A stretch of DNA of 43,186 nucleotides from Thermodesulfobacteriota bacterium (GCA_034189135.1 JAXHVO010000088.1:1-43186), one strand, 5' to 3'; counted from the stretch's first letter, positions 27,692 through 37,376 are shown. Notes: generated from the letters alone by a model not told the origin. Translations and numbers: made by a program.

Positions 27692-29236
27692 ATGCTGAAA
27701 ACACAGGTGCTGATTATTGGAGGAGGAATCACCGGCGCCGGTATTGTCCGAGACCTTACTCTTCGTGGGATTGAATGCATTCTTGCGGAGAAGAGTGATA
27801 TCAACGCAGGAGCATCCGGTGCCAATCACGGACTGTTACACAGCGGTGCGCGTTATGTGGCAGGTGATTTGGTAAATGCCAAGGAGTGCCGGGAAGAGGG
27901 AAATATTTTAAAGAAACTGGCCCCCCATTGCGTAGAGGATACCGGCGGGCTGTTTGTGGCGGTTGAAGGAGATGATGAAAAGTATGTCGCCGATTTTCCC
28001 GGTTTATGTTCCAAGTGCGGTATTCCGACCAAGGATTTAGACATCAAAGAAGTGCTTGAAATGGAGCCTTCCCTTTCCGATAAACTAATCGCCGCATACC
28101 AGGTGCCGGATGCAGCCGTTGACCCTTTTAAACTCTCTTTGGACAACATTTACCAGGCTCTGGATCTTGGCTCCACCCTGCTTCGCCATTCAAAAGTCAC
28201 CGGGTTTACCATAAAGAAAAATCGTATTCTGGTCACAAAGCTGCAAAACATGCTGACCGGTGAACAGTTTAACATTGAGGCCGTGCAGGTGGTTAACGCC
28301 GCCGGAGCATGGGCAAAGGAAGTGGCTGCCCTTGCCGGTTGCACCATCAACCTCCTGTATTCTAAAGGGAGTCTCCTAGTGACACACAACCGGATTGCGC
28401 AGCGGGTGATCAATCGCCTGAGGCCTTCCTCTAACGCTGATATCCTGGTTCCCGGCGGAACGGTCTCCATTTTAGGCACCACTTCCGTTACCATAGACAC
28501 ATTGGACCAGGTTTTTCCCACTGTTGAGGAAACCGATTATATTGTAAGTGAAGCCACCGCCATGATTCCCCAACTGGAAAGAACACGGTTTATTCGCGCA
28601 TATGCAGGTGTCCGACCCCTGTTAGGAACAAAGGCCGGGGCCGATGACCGCAGCGTCAGTCGTGGGTTTTCTTTGATTGATCATCTAGAAGACGGTTTGG
28701 AAAATTTTGCTTCAATCACCGGTGGCAAACTTTCCACCTACCGGTTAATGGCGGAAAAAACGGCGAATCTTATCTGCAATCGGCTGGGTGTTTCCCGTCC
28801 CTGTCTGACCCGAACAGATCCCCTTACGCCGGCCGGAGCCGCCCGGTGGACAAAACCCGGTCTGGCTCCAAAGGTGTGGATGAAACAACATGACCCGGAA
28901 GATATCATGCTGTGTGAATGCGAAATGGTGCCCAAAAGTGTGGTGGACAGCATCGTGGAATCTATCCATAAACAAAACGGAAAACCGGACCTGAAGGCCA
29001 TCGGGCTTCGCAGCAGGATTGGCAAGGGGGCCTGTCAGGGTACTTTCTGCGGTCTCAGAACTTGTGCGTATCTTTACGATACAGATGAACTGCAAGCAGA
29101 TGAGGGCTTAACCAGTCTAAGGGAATTTGTCAATGAACGATGGCGTGGTGTGCGGCCTTTGCTCTGGGATACGCCGCTTATCCAGGCGGAATTACAGGAA
29201 GCCCTTTACTGCGGCCTGATGGGAATTGAATTGTAG
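27692..29236 (+). CDS. glpA: Anaerobic glycerol-3-phosphate dehydrogenase subunit A
   Basis: 514 residues. N-terminal FAD-binding Rossmann motif VLIIGGGITGAGIVRDLTLRG, the GlpA/GlpD-type GANHGLLHSGARYV motif, and a C-terminal BFD-like [2Fe-2S] domain with cysteines in MLCECEMVP and KGACQGTFCGLRT. It oxidises sn-glycerol-3-phosphate to dihydroxyacetone phosphate, passing electrons to GlpB and normally to a membrane GlpC. It is the first gene of a plus-strand unit with glpB and a HAD hydrolase, divergent from ykgJ-glpK across a region of about 170 nt that must hold both promoters. Confidence 0.93.
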   Translation: MLKTQVLIIGGGITGAGIVRDLTLRGIECILAEKSDINAGASGANHGLLHSGARYVAGDLVNAKECREEGNILKKLAPHCVEDTGGLFVAVEGDDEKYVADFPGLCSKCGIPTKDLDIKEVLEMEPSLSDKLIAAYQVPDAAVDPFKLSLDNIYQALDLGSTLLRHSKVTGFTIKKNRILVTKLQNMLTGEQFNIEAVQVVNAAGAWAKEVAALAGCTINLLYSKGSLLVTHNRIAQRVINRLRPSSNADILVPGGTVSILGTTSVTIDTLDQVFPTVEETDYIVSEATAMIPQLERTRFIRAYAGVRPLLGTKAGADDRSVSRGFSLIDHLEDGLENFASITGGKLSTYRLMAEKTANLICNRLGVSRPCLTRTDPLTPAGAARWTKPGLAPKVWMKQHDPEDIMLCECEMVPKSVVDSIVESIHKQNGKPDLKAIGLRSRIGKGACQGTFCGLRTCAYLYDTDELQADEGLTSLREFVNERWRGVRPLLWDTPLIQAELQEALYCGLMGIEL

Positions 29237-29311
29237 TGTTTAAGGCAGAAGGCAGAAGTAAAAAAAAGATGGAACAAAGCGACACCCTACGGTAGAAAGA
29301 AATACTTGACA

Positions 29312-30604
29312 ATGGATACGATGAGCAACGATAACCGGGAAATAAACTGTGACCTGGCAGTTATCGGCGCTGGTATGGCCGGAATGGCGTCGGCCCTGTT
29401 TGCTTCCAGCCGCGGAGTCTCCACGGTACTGGCAGGATTGACCAGTGAAATTATTTTTGCCAGCGGGCTGATTGATCTGATGGGGGTGCATCCAATAGGT
29501 GACGGCAAAGTCTGGGAAAACCCGTGGGAGGCGATTCAGGCGTTAATCAGTGATATCCCCAACCATCCTTTTGCAAAAATAAACAAAAATGACATCCATG
29601 GGGCTTTGGAAGAATTTCTATCCTTTATGAGTGATGCAGGCCTCCCCTATGACCGGCATGAAAATCGTAACGCAAAAATAATGACTCCGGCGGGAACCGT
29701 TAAGCATACCTATGGTGTACCTCAAACCATGTGGAACGGTGTCCTGGCCCTGGAACAAAAATGCCCCTGCCTTATCATTGATATCAGAGGACTGAGAGGA
29801 TTCAGCGCCCGACAGATCACAGAAACCTTAAAATCTTCCTGGCCGGATTTGCGTCATGCACGTATTTCATTTCCCCATACCGATCATCTGGAAGAAGTAT
29901 ACCTGGAACCTGTGGCCAGATCCCTGGCACTTGCTGAAAATCGCAAAGCCCTGGCACGGATTATCCACCTCCATGTAAAAGATTCAGCAATGATAGGATT
30001 TCCGACCATTTTTGGCATTAACCATTCGGTTGAAATTTTTCACGATTTGCAGGAGATGATCGGTGTTCCGATTTTCGAAATTCCCACCATGCCGCCATCT
30101 ATTACAGGTCTTCGCATCAAGGAGGCTTTTGAAACGCAACTTCCCAACCAAGGTGTTCAGCTTCTGTTGCAAAAAAAGGTTTTGAAGGTCCACCATAACA
30201 AAGGTGGCTTCATACTCGACGCCGGAGGTCCTGAAACAGAATATACCTTAAAGGCAAAGGGAATCATACTGGCAAGCGGCCGGTTTTTAGGCAGAGGGCT
30301 GCGGGCAGAAAGAAAACAAATCAGGGAATCCATTTTTGATCTCCCGGTTTTTCAGGAGGGTGAGAGAAAAAACTGGCACAGTCATGATTTTCTGGACCCC
30401 AAGGGGCATTTGATCAATACGGCTGGACTGGAAATTGATGATAAGTTTCGCCCCCTGGACAGCTCCGGCAAACCGGCCTTTAATAAACTTTTTGCCGCAG
30501 GGTCCATATTGGCACATCAGGACTGGATGCGGATGAAGTGCGGGTCCGGACTGGCCATCGCTTCAGCCTATGCCGCAGTAAATGCTTTTAAAGAACAAAA
30601 ATAA
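29312..30604 (+). CDS. glpB: Anaerobic glycerol-3-phosphate dehydrogenase subunit B
   Basis: About 430 residues from ATG 29312; a TTG at 29306 and an ATG at 29321 are also possible, and no start has a strong ribosome site. An N-terminal dinucleotide-binding motif (CDLAVIGAGMAGMASALFAS) and the GlpB-type sequence ending (FAAGSILAHQDWMRMKCGSGLAIASAYAA) identify it. It is an FMN/FAD protein working with GlpA to move electrons from glycerol-3-phosphate. No glpC (the Fe-S membrane subunit) follows, so another electron carrier or a distant glpC is needed. Confidence 0.9.
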   Translation: MDTMSNDNREINCDLAVIGAGMAGMASALFASSRGVSTVLAGLTSEIIFASGLIDLMGVHPIGDGKVWENPWEAIQALISDIPNHPFAKINKNDIHGALEEFLSFMSDAGLPYDRHENRNAKIMTPAGTVKHTYGVPQTMWNGVLALEQKCPCLIIDIRGLRGFSARQITETLKSSWPDLRHARISFPHTDHLEEVYLEPVARSLALAENRKALARIIHLHVKDSAMIGFPTIFGINHSVEIFHDLQEMIGVPIFEIPTMPPSITGLRIKEAFETQLPNQGVQLLLQKKVLKVHHNKGGFILDAGGPETEYTLKAKGIILASGRFLGRGLRAERKQIRESIFDLPVFQEGERKNWHSHDFLDPKGHLINTAGLEIDDKFRPLDSSGKPAFNKLFAAGSILAHQDWMRMKCGSGLAIASAYAAVNAFKEQK

Positions 30605-30610
30605 TAAAAT

Positions 30611-31399
30611 ATGAATCCTTTTAATGAGTTTCCCAAGCACTTAAAATCAACCATTCGTTTTGTTCTAACCGACATTGACGATACCCTTACCATAAAGGGT
30701 CGACTTCCTGCGGTGGTATTTACCGCCATGGAAAATCTTCACCAAGCAGGCATTCAAGTCCTCCCGATTACCGGACGCCCTGCCGGATGGTGCGATCATA
30801 TTGCCAGAATGTGGCCGGTGGATGGTGTTATTGGAGAAAACGGCGCTTTCTATTTCAGATATGAAGACACCCAAAAAAAAATGATTCGACGATACTTCAA
30901 ACCTGAAAAAGAAAGAAAACAGGACTGGAAAAAGCTGGAAAAGCTAAAACAGGAAATCTTGGAAAAAATTCCGGGCTGTCGGGTTTCCGCTGATCAGGCC
31001 TATCGTGAAGCAGATCTTGCCATCGATTTTTGCGAAGATGTTCCACCGCTTCCTGTAAAAGATATTGACCGGATTGTACGACTATTTAACCAGGCAGGTG
31101 CCCAGGCAAAGATAAGCTCCATTCATGTAAACGGCTGGTTCGGAAATTATGACAAACTTTCCATGACCCGGTTCCTTTTTGAAGAAGTTTTTCAAGTGCA
31201 TCTTGAAGCAATTAAAAACAAAGTTATTTTTACCGGGGACTCCCCCAACGATTCTCCCATGTTTGCTTATTTTCCTCATTCCGTGGGTGTTGCCAATGTG
31301 ATGCATTTTAAAGGAAGAATGGAATGTAACCCTGCCTGGGTAACGGAAAAGGAAGGTGGATACGGTTTTGCCGAGATGGTGGACTTTCTCCTTTTGTGA
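30611..31399 (+). CDS. HAD-superfamily hydrolase, subclass IIB
   Basis: 262 residues starting 7 nt after the glpB stop. HAD motif I is DIDDTLT (about residues 21-27), motif II is in the ITGRPAGW segment, and the last motif is TGDSPNDSPMF; the long alpha/beta cap between them places it with Cof/mannosyl-3-phosphoglycerate phosphatase-like proteins. It is probably a phosphatase on a sugar- or polyol-phosphate; being in one unit with glpAB it may act on a glycerol-phosphate-related compound, but this is inference. Convergent with the ABC importer genes, with 24 nt between the stops. Confidence 0.8.
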   Translation: MNPFNEFPKHLKSTIRFVLTDIDDTLTIKGRLPAVVFTAMENLHQAGIQVLPITGRPAGWCDHIARMWPVDGVIGENGAFYFRYEDTQKKMIRRYFKPEKERKQDWKKLEKLKQEILEKIPGCRVSADQAYREADLAIDFCEDVPPLPVKDIDRIVRLFNQAGAQAKISSIHVNGWFGNYDKLSMTRFLFEEVFQVHLEAIKNKVIFTGDSPNDSPMFAYFPHSVGVANVMHFKGRMECNPAWVTEKEGGYGFAEMVDFLLL

Positions 31400-31423
31400 A
31401 AGAAAACTGTGAAACCTTGGCAA

Positions 31424-32506
31424 TTAGACAAGGATCATACATTTTTTTGGATTTAGAAACAAATGGAGTTCCTGCCCTTCTTCCTGTGGAAGGTAATGGG
31501 GAACCTGCACCCTGATCATCGTGTCATTTACGCTTACGAAAAAATACAGGAAGTTACCCAGATATGCCCTGTGGGCAATCGTCCCCTTGAACAGATTTTC
31601 CCCCGTTTGGGGAGGTTCCGTAACTATTTCCACATCCTCCGGACGTATGGATGCGTAAACTTTTTCGCCGGTTTTCATTGCCCTGCTGTCCGGCATGGAG
31701 CACAGCATTTTTTCGCTGAATTCAGTACGTACGTAAACCTTATTAGAATTCGGTACCACCTCAACAGTTTCTCCGGAAATAAAATTCATGGTACCGATGA
31801 AATCGGCAACAAACCGGTTGGCAGGCTTTTCATAGATCTCCTCCGGAGGGCCGATTTGTATTATGTTCCCTGATTCCATAACGGCCACACGGTCAGAGAT
31901 CACCATCGCTTCGGCTTGATCGTGAGTCACATAGACTGAAGTGATGCCCATTCGCCTGACCAGACTCTTTATCTCAAATCTCAATTCTTCTCTGAGCTTG
32001 GCATCCAGATTACTCAGCGGCTCATCTAAAAGCAGCACTTTGGGATTGCCCACGAGAGCCCGCGCCAGCGCGACCCGTTGCTGTTGGCCACCGCTTAATT
32101 GGGACGGATATCTGTCTTCCAAACCATCCAAACCCACCAACTCCAAAACTTTTTGCGCTTTTTCCTTAATGCTCTGCCTGGACAACTTTTGAAGTTTCAA
32201 GCCATAGACAATGTTATTGTATACCTTCATATGGGGCCACACGGCATAGTTTTGGAACACCATACCGATGCCCCTTTTAGAGGGCTGGACAAATCCCTGT
32301 GAAAGCATCGGCTTACCGTCAATAACGATATCTCCCTCGTCCGGCCTTTCCAACCCGGCAATGCAGCGCAGGGTGGTTGTTTTGCCGCAACCGCTGGGCC
32401 CGAGCAGTGTCAACATTTCGCCCTTCTTCACTTCCAGCTGAATGTGATTAATGGCCACCACTTTCTTAAAGTGTTTAAAAAGGTTTTGAATCTCTATGAA
32501 TGCCAT
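31424..32506 (-). CDS. ABC transporter ATP-binding protein (FbpC/AfuC/PotA-like)
   Basis: 360 residues. Walker A GPSGCGKTTTLRCIAG, the Q-loop region FQNYAVWPHMKV, the signature LSGGQQQRVALARAL, Walker B VLLLDEPLSNLDA and the switch His in YVTHDQAEA are complete, followed by a C-terminal TOBE-type regulatory domain. It powers import through the permease encoded upstream on the same strand. The CUT1/Fe/spermidine group shares this layout, so the substrate is not fixed by this subunit. Confidence 0.92.
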   Translation of the reverse strand: MAFIEIQNLFKHFKKVVAINHIQLEVKKGEMLTLLGPSGCGKTTTLRCIAGLERPDEGDIVIDGKPMLSQGFVQPSKRGIGMVFQNYAVWPHMKVYNNIVYGLKLQKLSRQSIKEKAQKVLELVGLDGLEDRYPSQLSGGQQQRVALARALVGNPKVLLLDEPLSNLDAKLREELRFEIKSLVRRMGITSVYVTHDQAEAMVISDRVAVMESGNIIQIGPPEEIYEKPANRFVADFIGTMNFISGETVEVVPNSNKVYVRTEFSEKMLCSMPDSRAMKTGEKVYASIRPEDVEIVTEPPQTGENLFKGTIAHRAYLGNFLYFFVSVNDTMIRVQVPHYLPQEEGQELHLFLNPKKCMILV

Positions 32507-32572
32507 TAAAATTGTCTCCTTAATGTCGGTTCAGCGTTTATTGGCAGTTAAACCTGAACCTTTGATCTGTAA

Positions 32573-34246
32573 CTATCCTTCTGCACCCCAGGCGGCTTTG
32601 AGAACACCCCCGCTGATTCTTGATATGATCAGCAGAAGAATGAAGGTGATCACAATCATCAGAAAAGCCATGGCAGCGGCGATCCCAAATTCCATTCCAC
32701 GATGCCAGTTCAGGTAGATCCCAATGGGCAGGGTTTCCCATCCTCCCTTATAAAGGAATACCGCGGTGGAAATTTCCTGAAACGCCATGATGAAGAACAT
32801 CACCACGCCGACAAGTACTCCTTTAAGCAGCAACGGCAATGAAATAAGGAAAAAAGTTCTGAGTTTACCGGCGCCCGATACCTCGGAGGCTTCCTCCAGG
32901 GAAGGATCCAGCTGTAAATAGGAGGAGTGCGCCATGCGCAAAAAATACGGAAGTCGCCTGGCAAACAGAGCGATGGGCATGATAATCCAATAATGGGCCA
33001 AAGGTATGGCTTTCCAAAATGCCAAAATATAACTCACACCAATGGCGATACCCGGAAACGCCAGCATCAATGTGATGACAAAATCGAGGGCATCTTTTCC
33101 CGGCACCCGGGTACGGACGATAAGGTAAGCCACCGGAAGCCCGAAAGCAATTCCGAAGATCAGCGCAATTCCACTGAAAAGGAAGGAGTTTTTTATCAAA
33201 AGCGGACTTTCCAGCAGGATGAGCCGGAAATTTTCCAGCGTCCAATAGGTGGGGAATATCTCAAAGGTCCATCTTCGGGAAAATGCGGCTAAACCCAACA
33301 CAACCGGAATGAGCAAAACCAGAACGGCAATAAAAATCATGTACATATACGCACCTGATTTCACCCACCTGTTGGGCTCGATCACACGGCCTTCGGACGT
33401 TGTCCCTTTTGAGAGTCCGGTATACTTTTTCTTTTCGACCCAATACCGGGCGAGCAAAAAGAGAGAAATGCAAACGATGGAAGAAACCACCACCGCCACG
33501 ATCCCCATATGCTTGCGGTGCATATCGGTAAAGTGATAGGAGATGTTGATATACGAAACCGATGGCAGAAGGTCCACCTGTCCCAGAATCAATGGGGTGA
33601 GCCAGTCGGTAAAGGGCCACAGGAATACGAGAACGGCGCCCGCCAGATAACTTGGGGTACACAGCGGCAAGGTGACGGTAAAAAATCTCCGAAAACTGCT
33701 CGCTCCCTCGACTTCGGCGGCTTCTTCAAAGGAAGGATCTATGTTGGTAAAACCTGCCGAAAGACCCAGAACGATAAAAGGGAGCATATGCAGGGATTGA
33801 ATGAATACCAGTCCGTGTAAGCCATAGATGAAATTCAGCGGTTTGTCTATCAGGCCAATTTCCATCAAAAGCAGATTTACAGTTCCATATTTTCCGAAAA
33901 AGATGATGAAGGCAAACACGCCGGCGAAAGCGGGCAAAACAATCGGCAACAGAATCAATGCGGTGAAAACGGTTTTTCCCCGGTGCCTGTATCTGGCCAA
34001 AATGTATGCCAGGGGCACCCCGAATACGGTGGTGGTCAGAAGTACCATCGTACTTAGCAGCAGGGTATTTCCAAAGGTTTTGAGATAATACGCGTCCTGA
34101 AAAAATTCCAGGTAATTGCCCATACCCCAGCCACCGGTTTCGGCAATTTTGAAGCTTTCCAATACTAAAATGGAAAGCGGATAAATTACCAGGAAGGCAA
34201 CGATCAACCACAGGAGTGCTGCCAGAGAAATACTGCCGCGTGACAT
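32573..34246 (-). CDS. ABC transporter permease, two fused membrane domains (FbpB/AfuB-like)
   Basis: 557 residues with about 12 membrane helices in two homologous halves. Each half has the EAA loop that docks to the ATPase: EEAAEVEGASSFRRFFTVTLPL-type near residue 180 and EEASEVSGAGKLRTFFLISLPL-type near residue 465. Such duplicated permeases are typical of iron(III), 2-aminoethylphosphonate and hexose-phosphate (AfuABC) importers. It lies between the binding-protein and ATPase genes on the same strand. Confidence 0.92.
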   Translation of the reverse strand: MSRGSISLAALLWLIVAFLVIYPLSILVLESFKIAETGGWGMGNYLEFFQDAYYLKTFGNTLLLSTMVLLTTTVFGVPLAYILARYRHRGKTVFTALILLPIVLPAFAGVFAFIIFFGKYGTVNLLLMEIGLIDKPLNFIYGLHGLVFIQSLHMLPFIVLGLSAGFTNIDPSFEEAAEVEGASSFRRFFTVTLPLCTPSYLAGAVLVFLWPFTDWLTPLILGQVDLLPSVSYINISYHFTDMHRKHMGIVAVVVSSIVCISLFLLARYWVEKKKYTGLSKGTTSEGRVIEPNRWVKSGAYMYMIFIAVLVLLIPVVLGLAAFSRRWTFEIFPTYWTLENFRLILLESPLLIKNSFLFSGIALIFGIAFGLPVAYLIVRTRVPGKDALDFVITLMLAFPGIAIGVSYILAFWKAIPLAHYWIIMPIALFARRLPYFLRMAHSSYLQLDPSLEEASEVSGAGKLRTFFLISLPLLLKGVLVGVVMFFIMAFQEISTAVFLYKGGWETLPIGIYLNWHRGMEFGIAAAMAFLMIVITFILLLIISRISGGVLKAAWGAEG

Positions 34247-34425
34247 ATCAGATCCTTTATTTTACTCAATTTCAAGCCTACTTCCTTTAGGGTATCGTTA
34301 TGCAACAGGCTTGATCAACAATGCTCGGAGTAAGTTGGAGTGTAGCATTCCAGCAAGGAGGGTAATCCGAAAAACACCCATTGGGTTAAACACCAACTCC
34401 TATAATTCCAAATCCCAATAATTAT

Positions 34426-34449
34426 ACGGGCGAGCGTTTGCTCGCCCGT
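34426..34449 (-). terminator. Hairpin terminator after the binding-protein gene
   Basis: A perfect 10-bp GC-rich stem (34426-34435 with 34440-34449; arm ACGGGCGAGC) has a 4-nt loop. It lies about 40 nt beyond the binding-protein stop. On the minus strand it is followed by ATAATTATT, a weak U-tract. It may limit read-through into the permease, a common way to give excess binding protein. Confidence 0.65.
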
Positions 34450-34488
34450 TTATCAGACCCAAAAGTGCAGACTGACTTTACAGCACTG

Positions 34489-35790
34489 TTACGGCGCGAC
34501 CAGCAAAGCGCGTGCTTTTGCTGCGGCCAGGCGGGCTGCGGCATACTTGCCATCGACCTCGAATAGCTTTCTGGCTTCTTTTATCTTTGCATCGGCCTTT
34601 TTCACGTTCATCTTCTCGGCTTTGGCCGCAGCAATTTCCCCCTCAACTTCCTCAATCAGGAAAAGACTGCTTTTCAATTCGCCCCATTTTCTATATATCT
34701 CATACTCGTATTTCTTGTTGACTGCGTCCCATCTTTTTGTGGCCAGATCCAGGTCGTACTCGATAAAATCGACCTTCAAATCCCAAAACGAATCAACCCC
34801 CAATGCCTTCGTTGCGTGCTTGGCCATTTCAACACCCTGTTTTTGCCAGGCGGAGAATTTAATGTCCGTATTGGCGGCAAAATATCGACCCTCAAGCACA
34901 TATTTTTGCCCGTCCATACTGAACAGCCAGTCCAGAAAAATCTTCCCCACCTTTTTATTGGGCGCGCCTTTCAGTAGTGCCACTGCCTCGGGAACAAGGA
35001 TGGTTTTTTCCGGAAGCAAGTCGCGTACAGGGAAACCATCTTTACGTGCAGCCATGGCGTTCATCTGCGGCTGTGCAATCCCGATGGGGACTTCACCGCG
35101 GGCCACCAGTTGGGTCGTGTCCGTACTACCGTTGGAGAAACGGGCGAGTTGAGCTGCCAGCAATCTGAGATATCTCCAGGCCTCCTTTTCTCCAAATGCC
35201 TGTAACAGGATTTCAATGGTTTCATGCATGGTGCCGGATGCATACGGCAATGTATGCACGATGTTTCCCCGGTAGATGGGATTGAGCAGATCGTGCCAAG
35301 TTTTTGGCGGCGGCAGCCTCAGTTTTTTCAAAACTTTCTCGTTGTATAGATTGGTGACAATCCAGGGCGCAAAACAGGTCCATAAATCACCCTTATCCTT
35401 TACCTTCATACCGTGCCACTTGGCAGGAACCTTGGCCCAGCCTTTTGGCCGATAAGGGATGATTAATCCTTCTTTCTTTAAAACTTCATGTGCCGGAGCG
35501 CCTGCACCCAGAAAAATGTCAGCATCCGGTTTTCCGCCCCATGCTCTGACTTTGTCCAGACAGACCGGCCATCCGCCGGGTCTTACGAAGGTAATGTCCA
35601 CATCCTTCCCATAGGTCTTTTTATAGTACGTCTTAAAGCCCTTAGTCAGGCTGGCGGACAATTCCTTATAAACGGGGCCGACCCAGCCGATTTTGTCTGC
35701 AGCCTGTGCCTCCGCCATAAAAATGGGCGTGAGGACCAGTGCCATTGACAGGACGATGAAGATTGTTGTGGCCAAAATTCTTCTTTTCAT
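34489..35790 (-). CDS. ABC transporter periplasmic substrate-binding protein (Fbp/AfuA-like) with helical C-terminal extension
   Basis: 433 residues with a signal peptide (cut near AEAQAADK). Residues about 30-340 are a type-1/Fbp-like extracellular binding protein (FVRPGGWPVCLDKVRAWGGKPDADIFLGAGAP, YASGTMHETIEILLQAFG). About the last 80 residues are Ala/Lys/Glu-rich helix (AKAEKMNVKKADAKIKEARKL...KYAAARLAAAKARAL) that normal family members lack, perhaps a coiled-coil for surface or partner binding. The ligand could be ferric iron or a phosphorylated compound; I cannot tell. First gene of the importer unit, with a strong AGGAGG ahead of the ATG and a hairpin after the stop. Confidence 0.85.
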   Translation of the reverse strand: MKRRILATTIFIVLSMALVLTPIFMAEAQAADKIGWVGPVYKELSASLTKGFKTYYKKTYGKDVDITFVRPGGWPVCLDKVRAWGGKPDADIFLGAGAPAHEVLKKEGLIIPYRPKGWAKVPAKWHGMKVKDKGDLWTCFAPWIVTNLYNEKVLKKLRLPPPKTWHDLLNPIYRGNIVHTLPYASGTMHETIEILLQAFGEKEAWRYLRLLAAQLARFSNGSTDTTQLVARGEVPIGIAQPQMNAMAARKDGFPVRDLLPEKTILVPEAVALLKGAPNKKVGKIFLDWLFSMDGQKYVLEGRYFAANTDIKFSAWQKQGVEMAKHATKALGVDSFWDLKVDFIEYDLDLATKRWDAVNKKYEYEIYRKWGELKSSLFLIEEVEGEIAAAKAEKMNVKKADAKIKEARKLFEVDGKYAAARLAAAKARALLVAP

Positions 35791-36257
35791 TTGAACCTCC
35801 TTTCTTGTGATAGTGTCACATTTTTAAAAAGAAAACAGATTTTGCCGAAACCCATTCCTGGGAAAAAGAACTTGTCCATAGATGCAAATGCAAATCATAT
35901 TTTTTAATAAAAACCAATTGGTTAAGCGCAGGATAAGTGAATGTTTGAATTGTATATTATGTTTCAGATCAGACTCATTTATCAGGAAATTCAATCAACA
36001 AATGAACCGGTATTTATGTACCAAAGACGGATTCAGCTGTCAAGGTTGATTCTTATCATGTTGATTCTTATCACTGTTGATTCTTATCGCAGACATTCAC
36101 GTTTTTTGTAAATTAATAGGCATACTCTTTTAATAGCATTGATTTTAATTCTAAATGTGCTATGTAGTATCCAAATTAAACTTTTGGTTCTGTTTAAAAA
36201 TCTGGAGTGCTTGTCGCTTTAAATAAACGAAATATATATTATTTCAGGAGGCTTAAC
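35791..36257. other. Divergent intergenic region between the importer and ilvE
   Basis: AT-rich, about 470 nt. It contains the three-unit direct repeat at 36045-36090 (separate entry) and presumably promoters for both sides. No RNA gene or leader-peptide ORF rich in branched-chain residues stands out. Confidence 0.45.
36045..36090 (+). repeat. Three tandem copies of GTTGATTCTTATC(A/G)
   Basis: Units start at 36045, 36060 and 36076, so the period is 15-16 nt. GTTGATTCTTATC is identical in all three. They lie about 170 nt ahead of the ilvE start. They could be iterated binding sites for a regulator or a simple slippage product. Confidence 0.7.
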
Positions 36258-37319
36258 ATGAAATTAACCATTACCAAAACAGATACTTTAAAACCGAAAC
36301 CGGATGAATCCAATTTGGGGTTCGGAACGATCTTTACTGACCATATGTTCAACATGGATTACAGTCAGGAAAAAGGATGGCACCATCCGCGCATAGAGCC
36401 CTATGGTTCTCTTGACATGGATCCTTCAATCATGGTTCTTCACTACGGCCAGGGTGTTTTTGAGGGTCTTAAGGCGTACAGAACTGCGTCAGGAGATGTC
36501 CAGCTTTTCCGACCTGCAGAAAATTTCAAACGGCTGAATCGTTCTTCTAAAATTATTTGTATCCCGGAAATGGATGAGGACTTTGCCCTTGATGCCTTGA
36601 AGCAGTTAATCACCGTGGAAAAAGACTGGGTTCCAAGTGTTCCTGGGACCTCACTTTATATAAGGCCCACCATTATAGCGACAGATCCTTTTATTGGGGT
36701 GCGGGCGTCATTTACCTACCGTTTCTTTATTATCATGTCTCCGGTAGGGGCATATTATGCGGAAGGCTTTAATCCCGTAAAAATATGGGTTACCAGAGAA
36801 CATGTCCGGGCCGTCCGGGGTGGTGTGGGAGAGGCCAAAACACCGGGAAATTATGCGGCCAGCCTGTACGCCGGTGAAAAAGCGCATAAAGAGGGCTATA
36901 CGCAGGTGCTTTGGCTGGATGGCGTCGAACAGCAGTATATTGAAGAAGTCGGGGCAATGAATATATTTTTCCTTATCGATGACGAACTCATCACCCCCAT
37001 GTTAAACGGCAGTATCCTTCCCGGAATTACCAGAGATTCCGTCCTTGCCCTTGCAAAATCCTGGAATATAAAGGTGACTGAGCGGAAGATAGGTATAGAC
37101 GAGGTGGTAGCGGCACATGAGTCCGGAAAATTGCAGGAAATATTCGGATCGGGAACCGCCGCGGTGATTTCGCCGGTGGGGGAACTGAAATACGGAGATA
37201 AAGTTCTGACCATCGGTGACGGCAGCGTCGGCCCCATGGCCAGCAAACTGTTCAACACCATTCAAGACATCCAGTACGGAAAATCGGAAGACCCTTTTGG
37301 CTGGATTGAACCGCTGTAA
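36258..37319 (+). CDS. ilvE: Branched-chain amino acid aminotransferase
   Basis: 353 residues from ATG 36258, chosen because TCAGGAGG is just upstream; the open frame back to 36207 has no such site. Class IV aminotransferase fold with the PLP lysine in VGEAKTPGNYAASLYA, the GQGVFEGLKAYR motif and the late GSGTAAVISPVGEL motif. The length and order fit the IlvE/BCAT type II branch. It makes and degrades valine, leucine and isoleucine using glutamate/2-oxoglutarate. It is followed by a convergent glycosyltransferase gene. Confidence 0.94.
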   Translation: MKLTITKTDTLKPKPDESNLGFGTIFTDHMFNMDYSQEKGWHHPRIEPYGSLDMDPSIMVLHYGQGVFEGLKAYRTASGDVQLFRPAENFKRLNRSSKIICIPEMDEDFALDALKQLITVEKDWVPSVPGTSLYIRPTIIATDPFIGVRASFTYRFFIIMSPVGAYYAEGFNPVKIWVTREHVRAVRGGVGEAKTPGNYAASLYAGEKAHKEGYTQVLWLDGVEQQYIEEVGAMNIFFLIDDELITPMLNGSILPGITRDSVLALAKSWNIKVTERKIGIDEVVAAHESGKLQEIFGSGTAAVISPVGELKYGDKVLTIGDGSVGPMASKLFNTIQDIQYGKSEDPFGWIEPL

Positions 37320-37341
37320 GCTATTTAGCGCCTGAATGAAA

Positions 37342-37376
37342 CACTCAGTGGCGACGTTCAGCCGTCCACTGAAGTG
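37342..37376. terminator. Hairpin between convergent ilvE and GT2 genes
   Basis: CACTCAGTGG (37342-37351) pairs with CCACTGAAGTG (37366-37376) apart from one bulged base. It lies 23 nt after the ilvE stop and overlaps the last codons of the facing gene, so it could act in both directions. The U-tract is weak (TCTCTTTC on plus). Confidence 0.45.

Noticed and set aside
32865-33662. Frames of more than 120 codons overlapping the permease gene in other frames
   Set aside because: The permease frame has membrane helices and two EAA loops; the overlapping frames show no family features.
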